Source of the DNA: JABWCQ01 sp964587105 | GTDB lineage: Bacteria > Electryoneota > RPQS01 | Direction of reading: 5' to 3' | DNA length: 64,000 nt | Assembly: GCA_964587105.1 (NCBI GenBank) | Contig: CAZPKG010000005.1 | Span: 148,155 to 212,154 of the forward strand | Shown here: in pieces, positions 19,164-28,634 of the stretch | Layout of the letters: every line of letters begins with the position of its first letter | Numbering within the stretch: the stretch's first letter is position 1 | Translations under genes and position numbers: made by a program | The notes under the pieces: model-generated | The model's database searches: none | What the model was told of the DNA's origin: nothing | What the model saw: the letters and a program-made list of their open reading frames with translations, nothing else

Positions 19164-22100
19164 TTGCGCACCTTCGCGATCTTAACGGTTTCTTCGATGG
19201 TTTGCTCGCCCTGTTTGGCTGTAATACGCGCGAAGTACACTCCATTGGCGACTTCATTTCCGTCGTCGTCACGGCCATCCCACTGCTGCGTCCGATAGTT
19301 TGCGGTGGACCGTTCAGAATCGTGGAGCGTTTTGATGAGTCGTCCCGACACAGTGTAAATCTTGATTTGCGTGAAGTCGTCGGTTACGCCGGTCAGAACG
19401 TAAGCAATCGTCGTGTTGCTCTCGAACGGGTTAGGATAGTTGATGGCCCATTCAAAACCGAAGTCTCCGCGAACTTCAAACTGCGTCACATAGGTGGAGG
19501 TATTGCCATGATTGTCCGTGGCAAATATCTTGACTTCGTGCTGACCCGTGTCCAAGTCAGGTTCGATCATTGCGGTCAGGCTGGAACCTGACGTCGAAGT
19601 GTCGTTCCACGCGATCAATTCTTCACGAACAGTATCGCCATCCAGCACGACGTAAAATGCGCCGGGAGTTCGCTGGACTCCGGCCGCATCTGAGAAGGTG
19701 GCAAAGAGTTGAGGATTACGGGGCACAAGCGCGCCTTTGGTGTAGCGCAAACCGCCGACGGCGAGTTCGATATTGGGGCCGCGGCTGTCAGTTTTCTGGA
19801 AGATCCCGATTTCACCCAAGTACGGAATATCTCCCGTAGCTCGCAGGCGCCAGATGATAAACGTGTCAAGCGGAGACGGCTGCGTCGGCACGGGAAACGC
19901 GCGCACAAATCCGATACTGTCGCGGGTGACTTCGTTATTCCTTGCCGCGAGCCAATGGTCGCGAGCGGGATCTTTGACGTAAAGTTGATAGGGCACAATC
20001 GGAACGCGGCTGCGTAATGTATCGCGTCCTTCAATTGAAACCGTGACATGTGCAGTCATGCTGTCCGATAGCGTTGCAACCGTGTCATCAAACATCGCCT
20101 TAAACGTTCCGTACGACCCTTGCGAAAACGGCTGGCGCAAACCCTGCCCCGACAACACGGCAATCTCAGCTTGTGAGTAGGTGCGTGGCTGAGTGTATCC
20201 AATCGCTGCGCTGTCCCGGTCCAGCACGTTTGGCGGAACTTGCAGGTACAGCGTGTCATTCTTCGTCAGCGACCAATAGCGATGCGGGCCGATTTGGAAC
20301 GGACGCTCCAGAAAAGTTCCGCGGGGTCTTGAAGCGGGATAATAACTTGGAATTTGCAAAACGAAGTCACGGCGGTTGTTGTTCTCGCTGGACTCGTCAT
20401 AGACGCTATCCGGGTCAACGATAACGGACACTTCGTAGCGACCGGGCTGGAAACTCGTGGGAATATACACTCCCTGCTCCGCTTCGCCGCTGCCAAGTGT
20501 GGAAATTGTGCTCTCCACAGTAAATGAATCAAGCACAACCGTGATGGTGTCGCCGCCCGTAATGTAAGTGGAATCTCTATCGGCATGAAGCCGCAACTTT
20601 ACGTCACCGATTGTACCGGTTACGGAGCTTCTTTCAACGCGTACAGGCTGGAAATAATACGGTCTGCGGCCGCCGCTTTCACCGGGCGACGTCGAAAGCA
20701 AGAAGTTGAGGTTGAAGTCAGGCTTCTGTTCCAGCCTTAATGCAAAGTAATCCGACTCATACTCATCTTCGCCAACCGGCTTCACAAAGAACTTTACCCG
20801 ATAGGAGCCGCCCTCAAGCTCATACGGCCCGAGCAAAGCCGGCTCTTGCCAGAAACCGGGATTGACTTGCACCATGTTCAACGTATCGAGTCTGATCGGC
20901 CCCTGAGCAGGCGTGTAAAGGCCGCGAAAACGCACATACTCGATATTATTCTGATGCAGAATTGTTGCGCCGACCCGGAACGGCACACCGTCATAGAGCA
21001 CCGGGCCGGGAATTGGAGCGACGTCAAAAATCTGTACGGTTTCAAGACTGTCGGCAAGGAAGACCGGGAAGCAACCGATAGCATTCCGATTGAGAGTCAG
21101 GTCTGTCAGATAGACAACAACTTGGCCTCGCGGTGACACAAAACTCGGCGCAGGAATAGGGGGCGAAATCCAGTTGCGGTCAAAAACATCATAGAATTCA
21201 ATATTCTCGGGATCAAATGCCGGCGAATGCACGGAAATAAGGTTTCGGAAAACACGTCCTGACAGCGAATCCAGTCGATATCTGTATAGTTCTTCATTGT
21301 AGGGAAGAATGTACGCTCTGGTGAGGCTGTCATCCGGTATATCCCACGGTACAGTCAACGACACTTGAAAAGTACTATCGCCGGTTGTGTCGTGCGGAGT
21401 AATGACATTCGTCTCGCCAACAATTTCAGGATCGATCACCTCGCGCGGGACAAATAGCTGAACGCCCGGATCACCAAGCAGGTTCATCATCATCATCATC
21501 GAGTATGGCGACGTAAACGAAACCGGCGTGTTCAGCGAACTCCAGTAGCGGGTTTTGTTGAGTTGCGTGATTTCACCTAACGTGTAACCCGGTGGAGCGA
21601 GCGCGAAGTCAAACAGCTTTCTCTGCATGGCCTGACCTGCCACGGCCCACCCGACTCCAGATGAACTGTAAAATCCGATGGCTCCAACAATATCGTTATT
21701 ATTGTTGCGCGTGAACATAAACGCTTCACCGAGCACGGCGGCTTGACTGCGGTCGTCAAACGCGCCGACATAGCAGGTGAAATTCGTAATGAACGGAAAT
21801 GTCTCACGGTTATTCAGCAGTCGCACGCCTGATACGTCGATCAGCTTGCTGCCGGACCACACACCACCACCGCCGTGACCGTTGTAGTTCACCACAACAC
21901 ATCCGCGACGCAACTCATCACGCAAACGCGTCGGACCCTGTCCGCCGGGAATACTGTCCAGATACAGCCGGGTGACGTTTACACATTCATTGTCAACAAG
22001 CTGCTGAATAGTCGGCTCAGAAAAACCCGCCGCGAAATTAAACTGATTGTCCGCAACATCCGAAATCATGAGCACGTTGCTTTGAAACAACCCTTCGAAA

Positions 22101-24583
22101 TCGGGGTTGTTTTCGTACCGGATGACTTTGCCGACATACGTTTGCAATTCTTGCGGGGTGCGGCACGAGATACGGCCGACAGCAATATCAGGAATGATGT
22201 CAAACTCTGGTCCGGAAACACAGCCGAATAGAACGTCGCCGGACGCCGTTCCAAATTCGAGCGTTGAAGGCGAAAACGACGGCAACTGATTGCCGGGAAT
22301 ACTTCCTTCGCGCTGTTCAAGGACGGCGTCACCGACCAAGCAAACGTGCGTCGGACGAACATCCCAGTTGTCGTAGGCATACTTCAGGAAATCGCGGATG
22401 GCAAACGGAGTACTCAAACCACCGGAGAATTGCTCATATACTTCCGTCAACGGAACGGTCAAGACCGAGTTGTTGAAGTTGATCCGGCGGAGACTGTCGA
22501 GAATATGAATTGACGAGTCGGCAAAGTACGGATCATAGACAATCATCACATATTCTGCGCCGGGATTATTTCTCAAATCAATCTCGATCGTATCCGGAAC
22601 CATTGAGAACGGATGCAACACAAAGTTCTCGCCCCACACCAGCACGTCGTGCGGCGCGTCCGCGATCATCGGGAACCGCACGGCCCAGCTTGCGCTTTCG
22701 TCAGCGGGAGTCACTCGACGCACGTCAAGTGATGTCAAACGGCTCTGCCCAAGCTTCCAGACTTGAATATTGCGCGTATTAAAACCGCGAATGTCATAAC
22801 CGACGGTATCGCGCAGCGTCGCATTGAAATCAAATCTGAACTCGCCGTTGCGCGAACGCATGTCGCGTTCATACTCCACTTCAAACCAGTTGACCAGAAT
22901 CTTGTCCGCATTTCCCGATAGCGCATTTCCGGGAACAGTAACAGTAAACGTGTTGATGCCGTTAATCAAATCTTCAGTTTGAATATTGTTCTGCGAGCCG
23001 GAAAGTTTAGTCTGGAAGATAACTGGAGATTGCCCACCCCAGACCGCAGCCGTATCGCTACTATTTTGGCGCCCGACTGTCAAGCCGTTATCCGTCAAAC
23101 CATTCAGCGAAACGGTGACATAGTGATTGAATCCGGGCGTTGCGCTGAAACCGGTAAGACAAGCGCGCACGACGACCGGTTCAAAGCTGTACGGCGGCGT
23201 AGGATTCGGGAAAGGGATAAAACCTTCGTAGTCGCGTGACGTAAGCGCGTCCACACGCTCGTCCATGAACCAATTGTCTTGAACGAGTCCGAGCGGACCC
23301 AGCCGTGTCAGCCTTTGACCAAGGAACTGTGGCGCATCACCTAACCGGTCGAAATAACGGTCGCGTTCAAAGTGAATTGTCGTGCGAACGCTGCGCTCGA
23401 GATCAAGATTCCACGTCGGCTGCCACGAACCGTTCTCTTCGCCCATCCGCAGGCCCGGCAAACCGTCGCCCCAATAGAGTTGATAGCAATTCTCAACCGT
23501 GAACGGATCTTGGTACAGAGACGGTTCGACGTCGATGAAAGTCTTTTCGTTCTTCTCACCGAAGAAATCTATGTGATCATAGAGATCAAACCGCCCATCG
23601 GCTTGTCCGTCCACGACAATTGGGATCTCGTGACCCTTATTATAGATATGCAGGTCCCACGGAGAAATCCGGTCAATCGGCACACCGGCCAGATGCATGT
23701 ACTCACCAGTGAGCCTGACGATGCTGGTCTCACGGACGTAAATTCGCCAACTATTGACGTTGTAGATCGGGCCGTCGTGGTCGTCGAGATTTTGATTGTC
23801 TCGCGCTTCACGATGGTCAGGCGCCCGTGACGGCAAAGCTGTGTCAGCTAATTTTCCGAGCATCCCGCGCAGGGCTCTGGTCTCATTTGCCCGGTCTGAG
23901 AGCCTCATTTCGCCATTTGCCGAATTAGGCCTGATTATTTGAATCCGTGCCTTCTTGAGGTACCGGCCTTGACCCGTTAAAGCATTGATTTGAACGGGCC
24001 TAAGATTCAAGGCCAGCAGTCTGTGGCCGCGATAGATACCTGATTCCGAAAGCTCAACAATCCGCGTTGGCCAGAGTTCAGCCTTCTTTTCGGTGCGTAG
24101 TTGGCGCTCTCGCATCCCAACAGAGTCGCTGGAGGATTCCTTGGCCCACACGGTGTTCGGAGTTGAGGACGAGGGGCGCGGGTCCAAGATAAAATCCTCG
24201 GGCATAGGGAGGCACGGGCCGAGATCAAACGGCTCGTACTCTGCCTCAACAAGCGTGACGCTTGCCGCTCCGGGCAACGCATCGAGAAGCTCTGTCACAC
24301 CGGGTAAGAGCACGACACCCGGTTCGTGAACAGGGTCACACCCAGCCATTTGAATCGCAGTGAGCATTCCGCTTTCCTGGTCGCGGATCGGTTCAAGCGG
24401 CGGGGCCACCCAATCGAGAACCACTCTCTCTCCGGAAATCTCGCGCAGCGTGATGCCGGGCTCGACCGATTTTGCAAGCTGGAGAGCTTTCTTCGTTGCC
24501 TGATTTTTGCCAGCCGAGAAGCCTTGCCAGAACAGACCGGCAAGGGCGACTAAGACTATGACTATGATACCTTTAGATTTCAT
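19160..24583 (-). CDS. porU: PorU-like C25 (gingipain-type) peptidase, candidate T9SS sortase
   Basis: A large exported protein of 1807 residues. The start at 24583 is set by the signal peptide (MKSKGIIVIVLVALAGLFWQ); a further 26 codons upstream look non-coding. The C25 catalytic pair is His903 in VNYNGHGGGGVW and Cys937 in NFTCYVGAFDD. An N-terminal propeptide-like region, several beta-sandwich segments after about residue 1100 and a C-terminal FlgD-Ig/T9SS-type domain (INYPNPFESNTTIAYVL ... GNEVANGVYFARI) complete it. In Porphyromonas, PorU removes the sorting domain of cargo and attaches it to A-LPS. This homologue is longer than Porphyromonas PorU; it could instead be a secreted C25 protease, but the adjacent porV gene favours PorU. 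Confidence 0.85.
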   Translation of the reverse strand: MKSKGIIVIVLVALAGLFWQGFSAGKNQATKKALQLAKSVEPGITLREISGERVVLDWVAPPLEPIRDQESGMLTAIQMAGCDPVHEPGVVLLPGVTELLDALPGAASVTLVEAEYEPFDLGPCLPMPEDFILDPRPSSSTPNTVWAKESSSDSVGMRERQLRTEKKAELWPTRIVELSESGIYRGHRLLALNLRPVQINALTGQGRYLKKARIQIIRPNSANGEMRLSDRANETRALRGMLGKLADTALPSRAPDHREARDNQNLDDHDGPIYNVNSWRIYVRETSIVRLTGEYMHLAGVPIDRISPWDLHIYNKGHEIPIVVDGQADGRFDLYDHIDFFGEKNEKTFIDVEPSLYQDPFTVENCYQLYWGDGLPGLRMGEENGSWQPTWNLDLERSVRTTIHFERDRYFDRLGDAPQFLGQRLTRLGPLGLVQDNWFMDERVDALTSRDYEGFIPFPNPTPPYSFEPVVVRACLTGFSATPGFNHYVTVSLNGLTDNGLTVGRQNSSDTAAVWGGQSPVIFQTKLSGSQNNIQTEDLINGINTFTVTVPGNALSGNADKILVNWFEVEYERDMRSRNGEFRFDFNATLRDTVGYDIRGFNTRNIQVWKLGQSRLTSLDVRRVTPADESASWAVRFPMIADAPHDVLVWGENFVLHPFSMVPDTIEIDLRNNPGAEYVMIVYDPYFADSSIHILDSLRRINFNNSVLTVPLTEVYEQFSGGLSTPFAIRDFLKYAYDNWDVRPTHVCLVGDAVLEQREGSIPGNQLPSFSPSTLEFGTASGDVLFGCVSGPEFDIIPDIAVGRISCRTPQELQTYVGKVIRYENNPDFEGLFQSNVLMISDVADNQFNFAAGFSEPTIQQLVDNECVNVTRLYLDSIPGGQGPTRLRDELRRGCVVVNYNGHGGGGVWSGSKLIDVSGVRLLNNRETFPFITNFTCYVGAFDDRSQAAVLGEAFMFTRNNNNDIVGAIGFYSSSGVGWAVAGQAMQRKLFDFALAPPGYTLGEITQLNKTRYWSSLNTPVSFTSPYSMMMMMNLLGDPGVQLFVPREVIDPEIVGETNVITPHDTTGDSTFQVSLTVPWDIPDDSLTRAYILPYNEELYRYRLDSLSGRVFRNLISVHSPAFDPENIEFYDVFDRNWISPPIPAPSFVSPRGQVVVYLTDLTLNRNAIGCFPVFLADSLETVQIFDVAPIPGPVLYDGVPFRVGATILHQNNIEYVRFRGLYTPAQGPIRLDTLNMVQVNPGFWQEPALLGPYELEGGSYRVKFFVKPVGEDEYESDYFALRLEQKPDFNLNFLLSTSPGESGGRRPYYFQPVRVERSSVTGTIGDVKLRLHADRDSTYITGGDTITVVLDSFTVESTISTLGSGEAEQGVYIPTSFQPGRYEVSVIVDPDSVYDESSENNNRRDFVLQIPSYYPASRPRGTFLERPFQIGPHRYWSLTKNDTLYLQVPPNVLDRDSAAIGYTQPRTYSQAEIAVLSGQGLRQPFSQGSYGTFKAMFDDTVATLSDSMTAHVTVSIEGRDTLRSRVPIVPYQLYVKDPARDHWLAARNNEVTRDSIGFVRAFPVPTQPSPLDTFIIWRLRATGDIPYLGEIGIFQKTDSRGPNIELAVGGLRYTKGALVPRNPQLFATFSDAAGVQRTPGAFYVVLDGDTVREELIAWNDTSTSGSSLTAMIEPDLDTGQHEVKIFATDNHGNTSTYVTQFEVRGDFGFEWAINYPNPFESNTTIAYVLTGVTDDFTQIKIYTVSGRLIKTLHDSERSTANYRTQQWDGRDDDGNEVANGVYFARITAKQGEQTIEETVKIAKVRK

Positions 24584-24759
24584 GTTGCTATAGAGTTGGC
24601 CACAAACAAAAAATTCGCTGACCTCTCCTCCATTCCATGCAACGCCCCAAAGGGAGGCCATCCCTGAGGGATAGCTTCCAGAGTTCTACGAGGTTACATC
24701 GAACGGAAGAAAAGTTAGCGAATTTTCGCTGGTGGTCTCTCGTTTCCGAATTACCTCGG

Positions 24760-24788
24760 AGTATAGGTATCTTTTTCCAGCTTGTCAA
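24760..24788 (-). promoter_or_regulatory. Sigma70-like promoter of the porU operon
   Basis: On the minus strand TTGACA (24788-24783), a 17-base spacer, then TATACT (24765-24760). It is the only strong promoter seen upstream of the four minus-strand genes and lies about 180 bases before the porU start. Confidence 0.75.
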
Positions 24789-24792
24789 GCGA

Positions 24793-24914
24793 AAAGTGGG
24801 GCTTAAACCTAATATTTCCGTGCTTATGGCGCGCATTGGGATATTCAGGCTTCATAGTGCAAATGCCAGACCTCGGTTGACCCACTTCCCTCAGAAAGTG
24901 GGGGGAAAGTGGGG
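24793..24914. repeat. AAAGTGGGG motif, three copies, possible shared operator
   Basis: Copies at 24793-24801, 24895-24903 and 24906-24914, plus an inverted CCCACTT at 24881-24887. The first is 4 bases upstream of the porU -35 box and the last is 8 bases upstream of the pgi -35 box, so the motif sits at similar positions beside both promoters. Confidence 0.5.
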
Positions 24915-24922
24915 TTTTTGCC

Positions 24923-24951
24923 TTGAAGTCCAGCATAAATTTCGCTATAAT
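24923..24951 (+). promoter_or_regulatory. Sigma70-like promoter of pgi
   Basis: TTGAAG (24923-24928), a 17-base spacer, then a consensus TATAAT (24946-24951). Transcription would begin near 24958, giving a leader of about 45 bases before the pgi Shine-Dalgarno site GGGAGGG (24991-24997). Confidence 0.8.
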
Positions 24952-25003
24952 GTTGAGTTCCGGAAACTGATTTTACTCGACTTGGCCTTTGGGAGGGCCG
25001 TTC

Positions 25004-26368
25004 ATGTCACTTGCCGTAAATTTCGGCTTTGCTTATTCCAAGAAGCTTGCCGGCCACGGAATTTCCAATGAGATGCTGAAGCCCGCGCTCGAACGCACGG
25101 CTAAGGCTTTGGATCATATTCGCACCGAACGAGGAGCCAACAAACTCCCCTATTTGGACTTGCCTGAAGATGGCAAGACCAAGGCCGCCTGCAAAGAGCT
25201 TGCGGATAGATTCGCAGGTTATGAGAATTTCCTGCTTTCAGGCATCGGTGGCAGTTCGCTTGGGCCATTGGCGATTTTCAATGCGCTCGGTCACCCGCTG
25301 CACAATATGCTCTCCGGAGCCAAGCGCAAGAATCATCCACGATTTTTCGCGCTCGACAATGTCGATCCCGTGCAAGCGGACGCGCTGTTCAATTTCTGCA
25401 AGCCGGAAAAAACGGTTTACAATATCATCTCCAAGAGCGGCGCAACGGCTGAAACGGCTGCGGCGTCGCTGATCATTTTTGATCTGCTGAAGAAGCGGAT
25501 GGGCAATGATTGGAAGAAGAATATCGTCTGCACGACGGATCCGACGAGCGGCGATTTGCGCAAGCTCTGCAACGATGAAAAATTTCAGACGCTGCCGCTG
25601 CATCCGGGAGTCGGCGGACGCTTTTCGGTTCTGACTCCGGTGGGCCTATTCCCATCCTATTGCTTGGGCTTTGACGTGGATGCGATGCTTGCCGGTGCGG
25701 CGGAAATGCGCGAGCGTTGTTTGGATAGCGACGTACAAAAAAATCCCGCCGCGCAGATGGCCGCCTTGCTCTATCTGTTCGACAGCACGCAGCACAAGAA
25801 GATGCACGTGATGATGGCCTACGCGAATGGACTTTACGGCATGGCCGATTGGTTCAGGCAGTTGTGGGCCGAATCGCTTGGTAAAGAGGCCGATAACGAA
25901 GGCCGTATCGTGAACGTCGGCCCGACTCCGCTGAAAGCTCTCGGCGCGACCGACCAGCATTCGCAAGTTCAACTCTACATCGAAGGCCCCTACGACAAGG
26001 TGTTCCTGTTCCTCGAATGCAAGAAATTCGGTAAGCGCATGAAACTCCCCGAACTTTATGACAACGTTTCTTCGTTGAACTATCTTGGCGGGCAAACGAT
26101 GAACAAACTCATCGCCGCCGAATTTGCCGCGACGCGCGAAGCTCTCGCTCAGCGCGGACGTCCTTCGATTTCCATCACTTTCCCCGAAGTTGACGCACAT
26201 GCCGTCGGTGAATTTTTCATGCTATGGGAAATCACGACATCCATCGCAGGCGCGCTCTACCGCATCAACCCCTACGACCAGCCCGGCGTCGAATTAGGCA
26301 AGCAGTTGACCTACGGCTTGATGGGCAGAGCGGGTTTTGAAGACAAGGCCAAAGGGATTAAGGTGTAA
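25004..26368 (+). CDS. pgi: Glucose-6-phosphate isomerase
   Basis: Interconverts glucose-6-phosphate and fructose-6-phosphate. The 454-residue length fits the shorter bacterial type. Diagnostic segments are LLSGIGGSSLGP (sugar-phosphate loop), NIISKSGATAET, the GRFSVLTPVGLFP PGI signature, and ESLGKEADNEG with the catalytic glutamate. The ATG at 25004 has GGGAGGG 6 bases upstream; an in-frame TTG at 24989 falls before that site. It is expressed from the adjacent canonical promoter and is followed after one base by an ATPase gene. Confidence 0.96.
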   Translation: MSLAVNFGFAYSKKLAGHGISNEMLKPALERTAKALDHIRTERGANKLPYLDLPEDGKTKAACKELADRFAGYENFLLSGIGGSSLGPLAIFNALGHPLHNMLSGAKRKNHPRFFALDNVDPVQADALFNFCKPEKTVYNIISKSGATAETAAASLIIFDLLKKRMGNDWKKNIVCTTDPTSGDLRKLCNDEKFQTLPLHPGVGGRFSVLTPVGLFPSYCLGFDVDAMLAGAAEMRERCLDSDVQKNPAAQMAALLYLFDSTQHKKMHVMMAYANGLYGMADWFRQLWAESLGKEADNEGRIVNVGPTPLKALGATDQHSQVQLYIEGPYDKVFLFLECKKFGKRMKLPELYDNVSSLNYLGGQTMNKLIAAEFAATREALAQRGRPSISITFPEVDAHAVGEFFMLWEITTSIAGALYRINPYDQPGVELGKQLTYGLMGRAGFEDKAKGIKV

Positions 26369-26369
26369 T

Positions 26370-27572
26370 ATGAAGCTATCCGTACAAAACTTCCGCTCGA
26401 TCAAGGACGAGACATTTGATCTTGCCCCCATCACGGTCTTCTATGGACCGAACGGCTCAGGCAAATCAACAGTTTTGTACTCGCTTCTGACGTTCAAGAA
26501 TATTGTTTTGAATCCGAATCAAAGGGTGGAGGCATTTTTTGACTACGGGTTCTTGAATTTAGGTGATTTTCGCGATGTAGTCTTTAATCATGACAGAAGA
26601 TCGAAAATCCGTCTCAAGTTATTAGAACCTGAGAACAACCCAAAAGCATTCTACGAGATATCATTCAGCGGTGAGACTGCTCAAGCAGAAATATCGTTTG
26701 ATTATCCTCTATTTGACAAACCTATTGGTGCCAAAACAGACATATACTTCCCATACAGGTTGACTCAGCAGGTTTTCGTAGAAACTAAGTTCCGTGACGG
26801 TGACGCAATAACGCTATATTGGAACGGTATTACGTTTACAGGATCGGCGATGCGTACAGATATTGCAGACGTACATGCAGATAAGATTCGCGAGGCTGGG
26901 TCTTTTGCTCAAACAGAGCTCAACCATGTTGGAATTGTGCCACTGAAACGGGGTTTCACGCGACCTTTTTATTCACCTCTTCCAATTTCTACATCACAGA
27001 CTACCGAGGAAGATATTGCAACGTTTCTTGCTATTGAAAGATACTTCGACGGGAAGCTAAGTGGCTATTTAGAAGAAATCGCAAAGAGAGAATTTCGAGT
27101 CAATTCAGCGGGGGGAACTGGTGTTTACTCATTTGATCTTATTGATCGAGCTTCACGAGTTCCATGCAACATAGTAAATGATGGATTTGGAATAAATCAA
27201 TTAGTTCACTTGCTTGCGATATGCCTGCAAGATAGGCATTCGTTTGTTTGTATTGAGGAACCAGAAATCCATCTTCACCCTTCCGCAGTTCGCGCACTTG
27301 CTCAAGCCTTTATTAAGATGACAAAGGAAGAGGGAAAGCGCTTTGTCATTGCGACACATAGCGAAGTATTTATCTCGACGTTGCTTGCTGAAGTTGCAAG
27401 GGGCAACCTTAAGGCTGACGATTTGAGTTGTTATCTGACAACAAAGGAAGGCAAGGAATCCAAGTTCGAAAAGCAGGAAGTGAACGAGAAGGGGCAGATT
27501 TCAGGAGGGTTGCAAGCCTTTGCTCAAGCTGAGCTTGAAAACACGAAAATCTTGCTTGGATTGTCTGACTAA
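26370..27572 (+). CDS. AAA/ABC-type ATPase (OLD/AAA_15-like), candidate defence component
   Basis: A 400-residue SMC/OLD-like ATPase. The N-terminus (MKLSVQNFRSIKDETFDLAPIT) leads into Walker A GPNGSGKST (Lys32). Walker B is FVCIEEPEIHLHP near 296, followed by a switch histidine (VIATHSEVF). A short insert lies between. Such ATPases partner nucleases or toxins in many anti-phage systems, such as OLD/Gabija-like pairs. The gene starts one base after pgi ends, so it has no promoter of its own. It is AT-richer than pgi. An 11-base gap leads to the PIN-like gene. No TOPRIM domain is visible. Confidence 0.8.
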   Translation: MKLSVQNFRSIKDETFDLAPITVFYGPNGSGKSTVLYSLLTFKNIVLNPNQRVEAFFDYGFLNLGDFRDVVFNHDRRSKIRLKLLEPENNPKAFYEISFSGETAQAEISFDYPLFDKPIGAKTDIYFPYRLTQQVFVETKFRDGDAITLYWNGITFTGSAMRTDIADVHADKIREAGSFAQTELNHVGIVPLKRGFTRPFYSPLPISTSQTTEEDIATFLAIERYFDGKLSGYLEEIAKREFRVNSAGGTGVYSFDLIDRASRVPCNIVNDGFGINQLVHLLAICLQDRHSFVCIEEPEIHLHPSAVRALAQAFIKMTKEEGKRFVIATHSEVFISTLLAEVARGNLKADDLSCYLTTKEGKESKFEKQEVNEKGQISGGLQAFAQAELENTKILLGLSD

Positions 27573-27583
27573 TTATCCGATTT

Positions 27584-28042
27584 ATGCGGATTGTCATCAA
27601 TGAATGGTTGATCGAAGACGCTCTGGGAAACAACGGAGAACATCGACAAGCCTTGTCACTCTTAGTGTTCGAACAGTTTACAGTTCGCGAAGATTTGTTG
27701 ATTGTGCTTGAAAAAAGCAAATGGACATGGAAGGCGCTTCAGTTGTGGAAGCTCCAAAATCAAGGAGCGCGCAGGGTATCAAAACTCTTCATGGGTTCAG
27801 TTTGGGAAGATCCCGCAAACTGCGAGAGGATTCCAAGAGACGAACGTTTTGCTTTGCCGGAGTCTCTAAGCCATGTGGATGACGACGACCGCTATCTTAT
27901 CGAAGCATATTTGAACGGGAATGCCGAACTACTTGTGACGACGGACAAGCAACTAATCGAATTCTGCAAAAGATCTGAGAATCCTCGAGTAGTTGCTATC
28001 CACCGCGACGACTTCCTCCGCTCATGGAACATCGCACCCTAA
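27584..28042 (+). CDS. PIN-like domain protein, probable partner of the upstream ATPase
   Basis: A 152-residue protein. The start (MRIVINEWLIEDAL) and the C-terminal half (VDDDDRYLIEAYLNGNAELL, then VTTDKQLIEFC) resemble the acidic and TDKxL motifs of PIN-fold ribonucleases. The first acidic residue is in an unusual NE context. Placed 11 bases after the ATPase gene, it probably works with it as effector and switch. It ends 19 bases inside the next gene. Activity is inferred only from these motifs. Confidence 0.5.
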   Translation: MRIVINEWLIEDALGNNGEHRQALSLLVFEQFTVREDLLIVLEKSKWTWKALQLWKLQNQGARRVSKLFMGSVWEDPANCERIPRDERFALPESLSHVDDDDRYLIEAYLNGNAELLVTTDKQLIEFCKRSENPRVVAIHRDDFLRSWNIAP

Positions 28043-28578
28043 TCATACTTTTCATCTCTGCCACCCTTTCCGGTTGCGCGCACACATTCACAATCGAAAA
28101 GAATGCGCCGCCGCAAAGATATGCTGAAGCGCAAAATTTCTTGCATCAGCGTCCGGCGAGATTGTTTACGAAAGTCGGAAAGCACATGCGCGTCACCGAT
28201 TGGCACATCGGTCCTGATTCAACCGTGTTTCGGATTGATGGTGCCAGCGACAGAATTGTGATGCTGAACGACCGCATTCGCACGCTGACCACACAGGATT
28301 CTCGCAGGGGTTTGCGCGACGGAGCGCTGATCGGCGGATTCAGTGGTGGCATTGTCGGGCTGTTTATCGGGTCAATCATGGCAACAATGCAAGGGAGTTG
28401 CGACGATTGTAGTATGAATGATCATAGTGGAACGTATGTGTTTTCAGGACTCGGCATCGGTGCAGGCATCGGCGCTGTCACCGGAGCACTAATCGGTACA
28501 CATACCGGCGCAATGCGTACTGTTGTTTTTCACCCCGACCCGCACGACCCACGCCGCTGGGAATATTTGCCTCGATAG
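28024..28578 (+). CDS. Putative lipoprotein with glycine-zipper segments (paralogue 1)
   Basis: A 184-residue lipoprotein: the lipobox is SATLSGC with Cys18. The central part (VTDWHIGPDSTVFRIDG ... DRIVMLNDRIRTLTTQD) is followed by two glycine-rich hydrophobic stretches (GALIGGFSGGIVGLFIGS; GLGIGAGIGAVTGALIG) like glycine-zipper lipoproteins, and ends in DPRRWEYLPR. The next gene is a clear paralogue. The start overlaps the PIN-like gene by 19 bases. Function unknown; envelope location is likely. Confidence 0.75.
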   Translation: MEHRTLIILFISATLSGCAHTFTIEKNAPPQRYAEAQNFLHQRPARLFTKVGKHMRVTDWHIGPDSTVFRIDGASDRIVMLNDRIRTLTTQDSRRGLRDGALIGGFSGGIVGLFIGSIMATMQGSCDDCSMNDHSGTYVFSGLGIGAGIGAVTGALIGTHTGAMRTVVFHPDPHDPRRWEYLPR

Positions 28579-28634
28579 ATAAGACAATTATTGATCTTTA
28601 CAAGTAGATTCGGAACACACCTTAGAGGTGGCTT

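Larger units (their letters stand above)
24584..25003. other. Divergent porU / pgi regulatory region
   Basis: A 420-base gap between the porU-like operon (-) and pgi (+). It holds two divergent promoters with 17-base spacers and three copies of AAAGTGGGG (24793-24801, 24895-24903, 24906-24914). One of these forms an inverted repeat with CCCACTT at 24881-24887. A leader of about 170 bases follows the porU promoter. No ORF in the gap looks real. Confidence 0.8.
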
